This document shows, piece by piece, positions 1-9,308 of a stretch of DNA of 64,000 bases (position 1 is the stretch's first letter; the number at the start of each line of letters is the position of its first letter). Source of the DNA: Paramagnetospirillum magnetotacticum MS-1. Its GTDB lineage: Bacteria; Pseudomonadota; Alphaproteobacteria; Rhodospirillales; Magnetospirillaceae. The notes beneath the pieces are model-generated. The model worked only from the letters and a program-made list of their open reading frames with translations. It was not told the DNA's origin and made no database searches. A program made the position numbers and the translations under genes. The stretch is taken from assembly GCF_000829825.1 (NCBI RefSeq), contig NZ_JXSL01000030.1:255501-319500 (forward strand), in the 5' to 3' direction.

Positions 1-868
1 TCATGTCGGCGTCCACCAGACGGTTGATGGTCTCGATGGCGTTGACCTCGTGCACCAGGGAGGCGTTGAAGGCCACTTCGTTGAGACGGTCCAGCACCTG
101 GCGCCCACCCTTGGGCGGCGGGCCGTCGCGGTGCAGCGGGTTCAGCGTCACCAGGACCAGATCCTCGGCATTGGTTTCGCGCAGCCGCTCTACCAGGGGG
201 GTCAAGGGCGGATTGCCCATATAGCCGCCATCCCAATAATGGTGATCGCCGATACTGACCGTATGCAATGAGGTGGGCAGATTGGTCGAAGCCCGCACCG
301 CGTCGGGTGACACCGCGCCGTCGATGAACAACTGGCGGCGGCATTCGCCGATATCGGTGGCGGCGACGATCAGGGTGGGCGTCCCCTCTTGCGGCAGGGC
401 GAAGATGGCGGGAATCTGGGGCAGCACATCCCTCAGCACGGCAGTGAGATAGGTGCCCAGACCCGATTCCGCCGCCGGGGTATTGCCGCCCGCCACATCC
501 GCCCAACGGGCGGCGGGGGTGTCGTCGATATTCCAGTCCTGGGCCAGACCGATGGCGGCCACGAAGGGATTGCCGCCCCAGAAGGCGGCGCGGGCCACCG
601 TCTCCCATAATTCACGGATCTTGGTGCGCGCCGCTTCGGCCATGCGCCGGGACCGCGCGCTGGCGGGGCCTGGCTGGGCGGCGCCTTCATGATAGCCATA
701 AGCCATGGCGGTGGCGGTCAGGGCCCCCGACGAGGCTCCGCTGACGCCGACGAATTCGATTTTTCCGGTGGCGGCTTCTTCCAGCAAGGCGTCGAGCACG
801 CCCCAGGTAAAGGCTCCGTGCACACCGCCGCCCTGCAAGGCCAGCGCGATCCGATGGGGCTTTCCCAT
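1..868 (-). CDS. Patatin-like phospholipase family protein (3' end outside window)
   Basis: The reading frame is open from an ATG at 868 to the window edge, giving 289 residues without a stop. The N-terminus has the patatin glycine-rich oxyanion loop (GGGVHGAF, residues 13-20), then the nucleophile elbow GVSGAS with Ser43. The catalytic partner is the DGG motif at Asp213. This Ser-Asp dyad is the family hallmark of acyl hydrolases that release fatty acids from lipids. There is no signal peptide, so a cytoplasmic or membrane-peripheral enzyme is likely. The true substrate cannot be told from sequence. The missing C-terminus lies beyond base 1. Confidence 0.9.
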   Translation of the reverse strand, partial: MGKPHRIALALQGGGVHGAFTWGVLDALLEEAATGKIEFVGVSGASSGALTATAMAYGYHEGAAQPGPASARSRRMAEAARTKIRELWETVARAAFWGGNPFVAAIGLAQDWNIDDTPAARWADVAGGNTPAAESGLGTYLTAVLRDVLPQIPAIFALPQEGTPTLIVAATDIGECRRQLFIDGAVSPDAVRASTNLPTSLHTVSIGDHHYWDGGYMGNPPLTPLVERLRETNAEDLVLVTLNPLHRDGPPPKGGRQVLDRLNEVAFNASLVHEVNAIETINRLVDADM

Positions 869-1038
869 GAGTGATTCTCCCTCCGATGACGGTTGGCGTC
901 ATTATTTTTTCCAAGCGTACCGCGACCGCGACCCAGGAAGCAACCGTGGGTATCGTGACGGACTCTTCCCCGATTGGAGATCGGAGACGGGCACGTTATG
1001 CTGGCCGTCCTTTTCATAAGGGCGCGAAGGGATCCGCC

Positions 1039-1440
1039 ATGAGCGACACCGCCGGAACACCCGGACTGCAACGCGTCTTCCCTCGGGGCACGGTCATTTT
1101 CAAGGAGGGTGACACCGGGCGCGAGGCCTATCTGCTGCAGCAGGGCACGGTGCGCGTCTTCAAGACCGTGGCCGGGCGCAAGATCACCATCGGCCGCCTA
1201 TGGCCCTTTCAGGTGTTCGGCGAAATGGCCCTGATCGACGACAGCCCGCGCATGGCGTCGGCCCTGGTGGATGACGACGCCACCTGTCTGGTCCTGACCA
1301 AGGACGCCATCCGCGCCATGATGGATCAGGCGCCGCCGGGTCTGAACACCCTGATCCTTTCCCTGCTATCCACCATCCGCGAAATGGGCTCGGAACTGGC
1401 CGATGCGCGGGCCACCCTGGCCGAGCACGGGGTGGAATGA
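1039..1440 (+). CDS. Cyclic nucleotide-binding (CRP-like sensor) domain protein
   Basis: This 133-residue protein is essentially one cNMP-binding beta-roll: FPRGTVIFKEGDTGREAYLL near residues 14-33, then the FGEMALID phosphate-binding cassette, where Glu and the following residues normally hold the cyclic nucleotide. There is no helix-turn-helix, so it is not a CRP-type repressor; single-domain proteins of this type act as sensors or regulatory subunits. The ATG at 1039 was chosen over an upstream in-frame start because a purine-rich GAAGGGA precedes it and the extra residues match nothing. Its stop overlaps the next gene by 4 bp (ATGA), so the two are probably co-translated. Confidence 0.85.
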   Translation: MSDTAGTPGLQRVFPRGTVIFKEGDTGREAYLLQQGTVRVFKTVAGRKITIGRLWPFQVFGEMALIDDSPRMASALVDDDATCLVLTKDAIRAMMDQAPPGLNTLILSLLSTIREMGSELADARATLAEHGVE

Positions 1441-2375
1441 TCCAGGTCCTGGCGGCCCTGGCGCCGATCATCGCCCTGATCGCGCTGGGCCATCAGATGC
1501 GCTCGAAGCGCTGGGTCGGAGATGAATTCTGGGCACCGGCGGAATGGGCCACCTTTCACCTGTTTCTCCCCGCCCTGCTGGTCGCCTCGCTGGCCCGCGC
1601 CCGCCTGGAGGGATTGCCGGTCGGCACCATCTTCGCCGTCGAGACGGGAGTTGTACTGGTCATGGCGGCGGTGACGGGACTGGCGGCAAAGGGGCTGGCA
1701 CGACCGCCATGGTCCCTGGACGGCCCCGCCTTCACCTCGGTGTTCCAATGCGTGATCCGCCCCAACACCTATGTCGCCCTGGCGCTTGGCGCAGGTCTAT
1801 GGGGCCGTCAGGGCGTGGCGCTCGTCGCCGTCTGCACCGCAGCGGTGATTCCCCTGGTCAACCTGCTCTCCACCCTTGCCATGTTGCATTGGGCCCGCAA
1901 GGAGGGGCGGCTGGGATGGCGCGACGCCGTCTTGCCGGTGGTCACCAATCCCTTGATCCTGTCTTGCGCCCTGGGCGCGGCCATCAATGTTTCCGGCTTC
2001 GGCCTGCCCCCGGTGGCGGCCTCCATCCTCGACATTCTGGGCGGCGCGTCCTTGCCTCTGGCGCTGTTGTCCATCGGCGCGGGCATCCGTCTCGAAGCCT
2101 TAAGACGCCCCGGCCCAGCCGTTTGGCTGTCCATCATTGCCAAGATGATCGCACTCCCCCTGTTGGCGTTCGCAGCCCTGAAATTCGCCGGTCTGAGCGG
2201 AGTAGCCTTGGCCGCCTGCGGCATTTATGCCGCCCTGCCCGCCTCTCCCGCCTCCTATGTCACCGCCCGGAGAATGGGCGGCGACGCCGCCCTGGTGGCC
2301 ACCATTTTGTCGGCCCAGACCATCGCCGGGGCGCTGATCCTTCCCCTGTGGCTGCTGGCGCTGGGTGTCGGCTGA
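1437..2375 (+). CDS. AEC (auxin efflux carrier) family transporter
   Basis: A 312-residue, very hydrophobic protein with about ten predicted membrane segments in the two five-helix halves usual for the AEC/malate permease family. The central loop and the conserved asparagine-containing stretch around TNPLILSCALGAAINVSGFG are typical. Bacterial members move small organic acids or amino-acid derivatives; the substrate here is unknown. It starts inside the stop codon of the cyclic-nucleotide-binding protein, which suggests coupled expression. No sign of truncation. Confidence 0.85.
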   Translation: MIQVLAALAPIIALIALGHQMRSKRWVGDEFWAPAEWATFHLFLPALLVASLARARLEGLPVGTIFAVETGVVLVMAAVTGLAAKGLARPPWSLDGPAFTSVFQCVIRPNTYVALALGAGLWGRQGVALVAVCTAAVIPLVNLLSTLAMLHWARKEGRLGWRDAVLPVVTNPLILSCALGAAINVSGFGLPPVAASILDILGGASLPLALLSIGAGIRLEALRRPGPAVWLSIIAKMIALPLLAFAALKFAGLSGVALAACGIYAALPASPASYVTARRMGGDAALVATILSAQTIAGALILPLWLLALGVG

Positions 2376-2398
2376 ATCCTCTTGCGGCCAAATTAAAA

Positions 2399-2414
2399 AA
2401 ACGTATGCTCGTTT
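2399..2414 (+). promoter_or_regulatory. Inverted repeat AAACG-N6-CGTTT, candidate operator of the leucine-degradation operon
   Basis: A 5-bp inverted repeat with a 6-bp spacer lies in an AT-rich patch 35 bp before the isovaleryl-CoA dehydrogenase start. Its size and position fit a dimeric TetR- or MerR-type repressor site, as known for branched-chain and fatty-acid catabolic operons in proteobacteria. No regulator gene is adjacent, so the partner is not identified. Confidence 0.4.
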
Positions 2415-2448
2415 AACCAAATTCTCCGGCCTGTAAGAGGGAACGAGC

Positions 2449-3618
2449 ATGACCGGCTTCAATTCCGCGCTGAACTTCGATCTGGGCGAGACCGCCGACA
2501 TGATGCGCGATTCCGTCGCTGCCTTCGCCGCGGCCGAGATCGCGCCGCGCGCCGCCGAGATCGACCGGTCCAACGAATTCCCCAACGAGCTTTGGCCGCG
2601 TCTGGGCCAGATGGGCCTGTTGGGCATCACCGTGGACGAGAAGTACGGCGGCGCCGGAATGGGCTATCTCGAACATGTGGTGGCCATGGAAGAGATCAGC
2701 CGGGCCTCGGCCTCGGTGGGTCTGTCCTACGGGGCGCATTCCAATCTCTGCGTCAACCAGATCAAGCGCAACGGCACCGAAGCCCAGAAGATGAAGTACC
2801 TGCCCAAGCTGATCTCGGGCGAGTATATCGGCGCGCTGGCCATGAGCGAGCCCAATGCTGGCTCCGACGTGGTCTCCATGAAGCTCAAGGCCGAGAAGAA
2901 GGGCGACCGCTACATCCTCAACGGCACCAAGATGTGGATCACCAACGGCCCCGACGCCGATGTGATCGTGGTCTATGCCAAGACCGACGTCACGGCGGGG
3001 CCGCGCGGCATCACCGCCTTCCTGGTGGAAAAGACCTTCAAGGGCTTCTCCGTCGCGCAGAAGCTGGACAAGCTGGGCATGCGCGGCTCCAACACCGGCG
3101 AACTGGTGTTCACCGACTGTGAAGTGCCGGAAGAGAACGTGCTGGGCGCCGTGGGTAAGGGCGTCAACGTGCTCATGAGCGGCCTGGACTTCGAGCGCGT
3201 GGTGCTGACCGGCGGGCCGCTGGGCATCATGGCCGCCTGCATGGACGTGGTGGTTCCCTATATCCACGAGCGCGTCCAGTTCGGCCAGCCCATCGGCACC
3301 TTCCAGCTGATGCAGGGCAAGCTGGCCGACATGTACACCACTTTCAACGCCTGCCGCGCCTACACCTATGCGGTGGCCAAGGCCTGCGACCGGGGCGAGA
3401 CAAGCCGCAAGGACGCGGCCGGGGTGATCCTCTACGGCGCCGAGAAGGCTACCTGGATGGCGCTGGAAGCCATCCAGACCCTGGGCGGCAACGGCTATAT
3501 CAATGAATACGCCACCGGACGCCTGCTGCGCGACGCCAAGCTCTACGAGATCGGCGCGGGCACGTCGGAAATCCGCCGCATGCTCATCGGCCGCGAGCTG
3601 TTCGAAGAGACCAAGTAG
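2449..3618 (+). CDS. ivd: Isovaleryl-CoA dehydrogenase
   Basis: FAD enzyme of leucine breakdown that oxidises isovaleryl-CoA to 3-methylcrotonyl-CoA and passes electrons to ETF. The 389-residue protein has the acyl-CoA dehydrogenase N-terminal helical, middle beta and C-terminal helical domains. The catalytic base is in the isovaleryl-CoA position, Glu249 in [16 protein letters not shown], and the C-terminal site that carries the base in short-chain enzymes is glycine ([12 protein letters not shown]). That swap separates isovaleryl-CoA dehydrogenase from other family members. An AGAGGGAACGAGC ribosome site precedes the ATG. It is first in an operon with both carboxylase subunits, the hydratase and probably HMG-CoA lyase. 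Confidence 0.96.
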   Translation: MTGFNSALNFDLGETADMMRDSVAAFAAAEIAPRAAEIDRSNEFPNELWPRLGQMGLLGITVDEKYGGAGMGYLEHVVAMEEISRASASVGLSYGAHSNLCVNQIKRNGTEAQKMKYLPKLISGEYIGALAMSEPNAGSDVVSMKLKAEKKGDRYILNGTKMWITNGPDADVIVVYAKTDVTAGPRGITAFLVEKTFKGFSVAQKLDKLGMRGSNTGELVFTDCEVPEENVLGAVGKGVNVLMSGLDFERVVLTGGPLGIMAACMDVVVPYIHERVQFGQPIGTFQLMQGKLADMYTTFNACRAYTYAVAKACDRGETSRKDAAGVILYGAEKATWMALEAIQTLGGNGYINEYATGRLLRDAKLYEIGAGTSEIRRMLIGRELFEETK

Positions 3619-3632
3619 CCCCGTCCCACATG

Positions 3633-3692
3633 CGTCACCCCCGGGCTTGACCCGGGGGCCCATGGATGCCCAGGTCAAGCCCGGGCATGACG
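3633..3692. repeat. Short interspersed palindromic repeat, copy 1 (CGTCACCC...GCATGACG)
   Basis: An imperfect palindrome between the dehydrogenase and carboxylase genes: CGTCACCCCCGGGCTTGACC at the left and GGTCAAGCCCGGGCATGACG at the right, with inner arms GGGCTTGACC/GGTCAAGCCC. The same end motif occurs at 8170-8266, 25841-25945 and 55303-55393. Its place inside an operon suggests that a folded mRNA segment separates the two cistrons. Confidence 0.85.
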
Positions 3693-3709
3693 AACAAAGA
3701 GTGATGCCC

Positions 3710-5317
3710 ATGAGCGTGATCAAATCCTCCGTCAATCCCCGCTCGGACGAGTTCAAGGCCAATGCCGAGGCGACGCAAGACCTGGTGGACGACCTGAAAA
3801 AGGTGGTGGCCCAGGTGAAGATGGGCGGCGGCCAAGCCATGCGCGAACGCCATATCGCGCGCGGCAAGCTGCTGCCCAGAGAGCGCATCCGCCGCCTCCT
3901 CGACGTGGGCTCGCCCTTCCTGGAATTCTCGCAACTGGCCGCCTGGGACATGTATTCCAAGGACGTGATGGGGGCCGGAATCATCACCGGCATCGGCTCC
4001 ATCAATGGCCAGGAATGCATGATCGTCGCCAATGACGGCACGGTGAAGGGCGGGTCCTACTATCCGCTGACGGTCAAGAAGCATCTGCGCGCCCAGGACA
4101 TCGCCAAGGAAAACAATCTGCCTTGCGTCTATCTGGTGGAATCGGGCGGCGCGAACCTGCCCAACCAGGATGAGGTCTTCCCCGACCGCGACCATTTCGG
4201 CCGCATCTTCTATAATCAGGCCCAGATGTCGGCGCTGGGCATTCCGCAGATTTCCGTGGTGCACGGCTCGTGCACGGCGGGCGGCGCCTATATCCCGGCC
4301 ATGTCTGATGAAAGCGTCATCGTCAGGAACCAGGGCACCATCTTCCTCGGCGGCCCGCCCCTGGTGAAGGCCGCCACCGGCGAGGTGGTCTCGGCCGAGG
4401 AGCTGGGCGGCGCCGACGTGCATTGCCGCGTCTCGGGCGTCACCGACCACTATGCCCAGGATGACGGCCACGCTTTGGCCATCGCGCGGCGCATCGTCGG
4501 CAATCTCAACCGCACCAAGCCAACCAGCCTCAAGATGGCCGCGCCGGAAGAGCCCCTGTACGACCCCAAGGAAATCTACGGCATCATCCCCAAGGACCGC
4601 CGCAAGCCCTATGATGTGCGCGAAGTCATCGCCCGCATCGTGGATGGGTCCAGGCTGGACGAGTTCAAGCAGACCTATGGCACCACCTTGGTCTGCGGCT
4701 TCGCCCATATCTGGGGCTATCCCGTGGGCATCGTCGCCAATAACGGCATCTTGTTCTCGGAAAGCGCCCAGAAGGGCGCCCATTTCGTCGAATTGTGCAG
4801 CCAGCGCGGCATTCCGCTGATCTTCTTGCAAAACATCACCGGCTTCATGATCGGCAAGAAATACGAGGCGGGTGGCATCGCCAAGGACGGCGCCAAGATG
4901 GTCACTGCGGTCGCCTGTGCCAAGGTTCCGCGCTTCACCGTCATCATGGGCGGCAGTTTCGGGGCGGGCAATTACGGCATGTGCGGCCGGGCCTACCAGC
5001 CCCGCATGCTCTATATGTGGCCGACGGGGCGCGTCTCGGTGATGGGCGGCGAACAGGCCGCAAATGTCATGGCCCAGATCAAGAAGGACGCCATGGAGGC
5101 CAAGGGTCAAAGCTGGCCCGCCGAGGAAGAGGAGGCCTTCAAGGCCCCCATCCGCGACCAGTACGAAACCCAGGGCCATCCCTATTACGCCGGAGCGCGG
5201 CTGTGGGACGACGGCTTGGTCGATCCGGCCGAGACCCGCATGGTGCTGGCGCTTTCCCTGTCCGCCTCCTTCAACGCCCCCATCGAGCCGACCAAGTTCG
5301 GCGTGTTCCGGATGTAA
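3710..5317 (+). CDS. mccB: Methylcrotonyl-CoA carboxylase, beta (carboxyltransferase) subunit
   Basis: Carboxyltransferase half of the biotin enzyme that converts 3-methylcrotonyl-CoA to 3-methylglutaconyl-CoA in leucine catabolism. The 535 residues match the usual size and contain the two crotonase-like halves: an N-terminal half with [12 protein letters not shown] (acyl-CoA oxyanion site) and a C-terminal half with [12 protein letters not shown] and [16 protein letters not shown], which set the biotin pocket. The start at 3710 was preferred to 3704 because it gives nine bases to the AAAGAG ribosome site. The frame is open further upstream, but that stretch is the intergenic palindrome read through. 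The hydratase starts 4 bp after its stop. Confidence 0.95.
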   Translation: MSVIKSSVNPRSDEFKANAEATQDLVDDLKKVVAQVKMGGGQAMRERHIARGKLLPRERIRRLLDVGSPFLEFSQLAAWDMYSKDVMGAGIITGIGSINGQECMIVANDGTVKGGSYYPLTVKKHLRAQDIAKENNLPCVYLVESGGANLPNQDEVFPDRDHFGRIFYNQAQMSALGIPQISVVHGSCTAGGAYIPAMSDESVIVRNQGTIFLGGPPLVKAATGEVVSAEELGGADVHCRVSGVTDHYAQDDGHALAIARRIVGNLNRTKPTSLKMAAPEEPLYDPKEIYGIIPKDRRKPYDVREVIARIVDGSRLDEFKQTYGTTLVCGFAHIWGYPVGIVANNGILFSESAQKGAHFVELCSQRGIPLIFLQNITGFMIGKKYEAGGIAKDGAKMVTAVACAKVPRFTVIMGGSFGAGNYGMCGRAYQPRMLYMWPTGRVSVMGGEQAANVMAQIKKDAMEAKGQSWPAEEEEAFKAPIRDQYETQGHPYYAGARLWDDGLVDPAETRMVLALSLSASFNAPIEPTKFGVFRM

Positions 5318-5321
5318 GGCC

Positions 5322-6104
5322 ATGAGCGCCCTTCTCGTCACCTCCCATGACGGCGTGCTGACCATCACGCTCAACAGGCCTGAGCGCCACAACGCCTTCG
5401 ACGACGCCCTGATCAAGGAATTGGCCGCCGCCTTCCGCGACGCGGCCACGGCACCGGGCATCCGCGCCGTGGTGCTGGAGTCCACAGGGAAAAGCTTCTC
5501 TGCGGGAGCCGATCTGGACTGGATGAAGCGTATGGCTGGCTATTCCCATGGGGAAAATCTGGCCGATGCCCAAGCCCTGTCGGACATGCTCGAAGCCATC
5601 GATGCCTGCCCCCGGCCCGTCATCGGCGTGGTCCAGGGGGCGGCCTATGGCGGCGGTGTCGGGCTGGTGGCTTGCTGTGATCTGGCCGTGGCGGCCGATA
5701 GCGCCAGTTTCTGCCTGTCCGAGGTCAAGTTGGGCATCATTCCGGCGGTGATTTCCCCTTATGTGGTGCGCGCCATGGGAGGCCGTCAGGCCCGGCGCTA
5801 TGCCGTCACCGCCGAACTGTTCGACGCGGCGCAAGCCCAGGCCACCGGACTGGTGCACGAAGTGGTGCCCGCCGACAAGCTGACCGAGGTCAGGGACAAA
5901 TGGCTGGCTCGTCTCAAGGGCAACGGACCACAGGCCATGACGGCGGCCAAGACCCTGATCCGCCGCGCCGCCGACCAGCCGCTGGACAATGAGTTGCGCA
6001 CCTGGACCGCCGAACGGATCGCCGAGCGCCGCGCTTCCGACGAAGGCAAGGAGGGCATCCGCGCCTTCCTGGAAAAGCGTAAACCCGCATGGATCGAGGG
6101 ATAA
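5322..6104 (+). CDS. Enoyl-CoA hydratase family protein, probable methylglutaconyl-CoA hydratase
   Basis: A 260-residue crotonase-fold protein. The acyl-CoA oxyanion-hole segments are visible: SFSAGADLDWMKRM and GAAYGGGVGLVACCDLAVA. Wedged between the two methylcrotonyl-CoA carboxylase genes, it most likely hydrates 3-methylglutaconyl-CoA to HMG-CoA, the step between the carboxylase and HMG-CoA lyase. This is the order seen in the liu-type operons of other proteobacteria. The ATG lies 4 bp after the preceding stop and the next gene begins 6 bp after this one. Other short-chain enoyl-CoA substrates cannot be excluded from sequence alone. Confidence 0.92.
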   Translation: MSALLVTSHDGVLTITLNRPERHNAFDDALIKELAAAFRDAATAPGIRAVVLESTGKSFSAGADLDWMKRMAGYSHGENLADAQALSDMLEAIDACPRPVIGVVQGAAYGGGVGLVACCDLAVAADSASFCLSEVKLGIIPAVISPYVVRAMGGRQARRYAVTAELFDAAQAQATGLVHEVVPADKLTEVRDKWLARLKGNGPQAMTAAKTLIRRAADQPLDNELRTWTAERIAERRASDEGKEGIRAFLEKRKPAWIEG

Positions 6105-6110
6105 CCGGAC

Positions 6111-8108
6111 ATGTTCGACAAGATCCTCATCGCCAATCGCGGCGAAATCGCCTGTCGGGTCATGCGCACCGCTAAGCGCTTAGGGATCCGCACCGTGGCG
6201 GTCTATTCCGAGGCCGACGCCAATGCCATGCATGTGGCCATGGCCGACGAGGCGGTGCTGATCGGCCCGGCCGCCGCATCCGAGAGCTATCTCAAGGGCG
6301 ATGTCATCCTGGAGGCCGCCAAGCGGACCGGCGCACAGGCCGTCCACCCAGGCTACGGCTTCTTGTCCGAGAATGCCGGATTCGCGGAAAGCTGCGGCCG
6401 CTCAGGCGTTACCTTCATCGGCCCGCCGGTGGGCGCCATCCACGCCATGGGCTCCAAGGCGGAATCCAAGCGGCTGATGGAGGCGGCGGGCGTGCCGCTG
6501 GTGCCGGGCTATCACGGGAAGGGCCAGTCAATCGAGGAACTGACCCGCGAGGCCGCGCGGATCGGCTATCCCGTCCTGGTCAAGGCGAGCGCGGGCGGCG
6601 GCGGCAAGGGCATGCGCGTGGTGACCGAGGCCAGTGGCCTGGCCGATGCGGTGGCCTCGGCCAAGCGCGAGGCCAAGGCGGCGTTCGGCGATGATTCCTT
6701 GCTGCTGGAGACCTATCTGGGGCGTCCGCGCCATGTGGAAATCCAGGTCTTCTGCGACACCCACGGCAATGGCGTCTATCTGTTCGAGCGCGATTGCTCC
6801 ATCCAACGCCGCCACCAGAAGGTCATCGAGGAGGCCCCGGCCCCGGCCCTTTCCGACGAGACGCGGCGCGCCATGGGCGAAGCCGCCGTGGCCGCCGCCC
6901 AAGCGGTGGACTATGTGGGCGCAGGGACCGTGGAGTTCCTCTATCAGGACGGCCGCTTCTTCTTCATCGAGATGAACACAAGGCTGCAGGTGGAACATCC
7001 GGTCACCGAGATGATCACCGGCCTGGATCTGGTGGAGTGGCAGTTGCTGGTGGCTTCGGGGGGCAAACTGCCCCTGGCCCAGAAACAACTGACCCGCAAG
7101 GGCCACGCCTTCGAAGCCCGCCTCTATGCCGAGGACCCTTCGAAGGACTTCCTGCCCGCCATCGGCAGGCTGGTCCATCTGGTCCCTCCGTCAGAAAACC
7201 GCCATGTACGCGTCGATACCGGCGTGCGTCAGGGCGACGAGGTCACGCCTTTCTACGACCCCATGATCGCCAAGCTGATCGTCTGGGACGAGGACCGCGA
7301 CGCGGCGCTCAGGCGTCTGCGCCGGGCGCTGGCCGATTATCAGGTGGCGGGGGTGACCACCAATGTCTCCTTCCTGGGCGCCATCGCGGCGCATCCGGCC
7401 TTTGCGCGGCTTGAGATCGACACCGGCTTCATCGAGCGCCACCGCGCCGATCTGCTGCCGCCCCCTGCCCCCATCCCGGCCTTAGGCCTGGCCTTCGCGT
7501 CGCTGGCCCTGCTGCTGTGGCGCGAAGAGGACAGCGCCAAGGCGGCCATGGGCTCGGGCGATCCCCATTCGCCCTGGCACCAGACCAATGGCTGGCGGCT
7601 CAACGACGACAATCACCACGATTTCCGCTTCCTGGACGCAGGCGAAGAGCGCCGGGTCACCGTGCATTTCGTGGACCAAGGCTGGTCGCTGGACCTGCCC
7701 GACCAGACCCTGTCGGCGCGGCGCGCCAGCCTGTCCGGCTCCACCCTGTCGGCGGAAATCGGGGGAGAGCGCCGCACGGCATCCGTGGTCCGCTCCGGCT
7801 TCGACCTCACCGTGCTGCACGACGGCCATGTGTGGAAGATCAAACTGGACGACCCCTCCGCCACGGCGGCCGAACGCGAAGGCGGCGACGGGCGTCTGGC
7901 CGCCCCCATGCCCGGCACCGTGGTCCAGGTCCTGGTCCAGCCGGGCGATGTGGTCACCGCCGGTCAGCCGCTGATCGTCGTCGAGGCCATGAAGATGGAA
8001 CACGCCATCAAGGCGCCAGGCGAAGGCAAGGTCGCCGCCATCCACTTCAAGGTGGGCGACACCGTGGCCGAAGGCATCGAATTGCTGGCCTTCGAGGTAA
8101 GTAAGTAA
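6111..8108 (+). CDS. mccA: Methylcrotonyl-CoA carboxylase, alpha (biotin carboxylase and biotin carrier) subunit
   Basis: Carries the ATP-dependent carboxylation of biotin for the leucine-degradation carboxylase. The 665-residue chain has the biotin carboxylase N-terminal domain (ILIANRGEIACRV near residues 5-17), the ATP-grasp glycine loop GGGGKGMRVV, the active-site strand FFIEMNTRLQVEHPVTE, and a C-terminal biotinyl domain with the acceptor lysine in EAMKMEH at Lys628. A roughly 130-residue linker before the biotin domain is the BT-type region that binds the beta subunit. It ends the tightly spaced part of the operon; two small hairpins and an interspersed repeat follow. Confidence 0.95.
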   Translation: MFDKILIANRGEIACRVMRTAKRLGIRTVAVYSEADANAMHVAMADEAVLIGPAAASESYLKGDVILEAAKRTGAQAVHPGYGFLSENAGFAESCGRSGVTFIGPPVGAIHAMGSKAESKRLMEAAGVPLVPGYHGKGQSIEELTREAARIGYPVLVKASAGGGGKGMRVVTEASGLADAVASAKREAKAAFGDDSLLLETYLGRPRHVEIQVFCDTHGNGVYLFERDCSIQRRHQKVIEEAPAPALSDETRRAMGEAAVAAAQAVDYVGAGTVEFLYQDGRFFFIEMNTRLQVEHPVTEMITGLDLVEWQLLVASGGKLPLAQKQLTRKGHAFEARLYAEDPSKDFLPAIGRLVHLVPPSENRHVRVDTGVRQGDEVTPFYDPMIAKLIVWDEDRDAALRRLRRALADYQVAGVTTNVSFLGAIAAHPAFARLEIDTGFIERHRADLLPPPAPIPALGLAFASLALLLWREEDSAKAAMGSGDPHSPWHQTNGWRLNDDNHHDFRFLDAGEERRVTVHFVDQGWSLDLPDQTLSARRASLSGSTLSAEIGGERRTASVVRSGFDLTVLHDGHVWKIKLDDPSATAAEREGGDGRLAAPMPGTVVQVLVQPGDVVTAGQPLIVVEAMKMEHAIKAPGEGKVAAIHFKVGDTVAEGIELLAFEVSK

Positions 8109-8110
8109 AA

Positions 8111-8151
8111 TTGGGCTATCGCCCAAACCTATTTGGGGCTTTTGCCCCAAA
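8111..8151. repeat. Two adjacent hairpins after mccA; the first is a 16-bp palindrome repeated at 28981
   Basis: 8111-8126 is TTGGGCTATCGCCCAA and 8132-8151 is TTTGGGGC-TTTT-GCCCCAAA. Read on the minus strand the first hairpin is followed by TTTTACTT, but no minus-strand gene ends here. The first palindrome recurs exactly, in reverse complement, at 28981-28996. They may end or protect the mccA mRNA, or be parts of a repeat family. Confidence 0.6.
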
Positions 8152-8169
8152 GGCGCCAACTTAAGGCCG

Positions 8170-8266
8170 CGTCATCCCGGACAAGCGAAGCGCGATCCGG
8201 GATCCAGGGGGTGCACCTCCAGCCTTCTTCGCGACTCCTGGATCCCGGCTCGAGGCCGGGATGACG
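8170..8266. repeat. Short interspersed palindromic repeat, copy 2
   Basis: A 97-bp element with ends CGTCATCCCGG and CCGGGATGACG and an inner arm pair GATCCGGGATCCAGG / CCTGGATCCCGG. It lies between mccA and the HMG-CoA lyase gene. Same family as 3633-3692, 25841-25945 and 55303-55393. Confidence 0.9.
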
Positions 8267-8343
8267 AAAGAAAACTGGGGGCGATAGGGCTAAGCTAACT
8301 CCTATCGGGCGGCAGTCCCGATAACGACGGGAAGGAACGAACC

Positions 8344-9237
8344 ATGCGTCACCCCAACCGCGTCAAGATCGTCGAGGTCGGCCCCCGCGACGGCCTGCAG
8401 AACGAAGCCAAGCCGGTCCCGGTGGAGATCAAGGTCGAGTTGATCGACCGGCTGACCGATACCGGCCTCTCGGCCATCGAATCGGGTAGCTTCGTCAGTC
8501 CCAAATGGGTGCCGCAGATGGCCGCCACCGCCGAGGTGATGGCCGCCATCAAGCGCCGGCCGGGCGTTTCCTATCCGGTGCTGACCCCCAATCTGCAGGG
8601 GCTGGAAGCGGCGCTGGCCGCAGGCGTCGAGGAAGTGGCGGTGTTCGCGGCGGCCTCCGAGACTTTCTCGCAAAAGAACATCAACTGTTCCATCGCCGAA
8701 AGCCTGGACCGCTTCGCCCCCCTGGCCGCGCGGGCCAGGGCGGAAGGGTTGCGGGTGCGGGGCTATGTCTCGTGCACCCTGGGCTGTCCCTATGAAGGCG
8801 CCATCGCGCCCAGCGCCGTGGCCGAGGTGGCGGGCAAACTGGCCGCCATGGGCTGCTATGAGATCTCGCTGGGCGATACGGTGGGCGTCGGAACGCCCAC
8901 CAAGGCCCAGACCATGATCGACGCGGTAACCAATCGCCTGCCGGTGGACATGCTGGCCGCCCATTTCCACGACACCTATGGACAGGCTCTGGCCAATCTG
9001 CTGGCCGTCATGGAACGCGGCGTGGCGGTGATGGATTCCTCGGTGGCCGGGCTGGGCGGCTGTCCCTATGCCAAGGGCGCCGCAGGCAATGTGGCGACCG
9101 AGGACTTGGTCTACATGCTGAACGGCATGGGCATCCACACCGGCATCGACCTTGACAGGCTGATGGAGGCAGGCTCCTTCATCAGCGCCGCTCTCGACCG
9201 CCCCACCGGCTCGAAAGTGGCCCGTGCGCGGGGGTGA
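8344..9237 (+). CDS. mvaB: Hydroxymethylglutaryl-CoA lyase
   Basis: Cleaves HMG-CoA to acetoacetate and acetyl-CoA, the last step of leucine degradation. The 297-residue TIM-barrel protein has the substrate-binding [10 protein letters not shown] segment (Arg15, Asp16), the metal-binding pair His207 and His209 in [10 protein letters not shown], and the catalytic-loop cysteine Cys240 in [14 protein letters not shown], all diagnostic for this family. An AAGGAACGAACC ribosome site precedes the ATG. It sits 235 bp after mccA, separated by hairpins and a palindromic repeat, so it may share the operon transcript or have its own promoter. Confidence 0.95.
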   Translation: MRHPNRVKIVEVGPRDGLQNEAKPVPVEIKVELIDRLTDTGLSAIESGSFVSPKWVPQMAATAEVMAAIKRRPGVSYPVLTPNLQGLEAALAAGVEEVAVFAAASETFSQKNINCSIAESLDRFAPLAARARAEGLRVRGYVSCTLGCPYEGAIAPSAVAEVAGKLAAMGCYEISLGDTVGVGTPTKAQTMIDAVTNRLPVDMLAAHFHDTYGQALANLLAVMERGVAVMDSSVAGLGGCPYAKGAAGNVATEDLVYMLNGMGIHTGIDLDRLMEAGSFISAALDRPTGSKVARARG

Positions 9238-9308
9238 TTGCCAACTAAGCACTGGTCCACGGCAGCCTCATGGGGTGAAATGGCGCCTTCGAGACCAAGG
9301 GACGCTCC

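Noticed and set aside
3635-5485. 616-codon frame on the minus strand over mccB
   Set aside because: Antisense of a clear carboxyltransferase gene; the predicted protein is rich in Gly, Asp and His without any motif or ribosome site.
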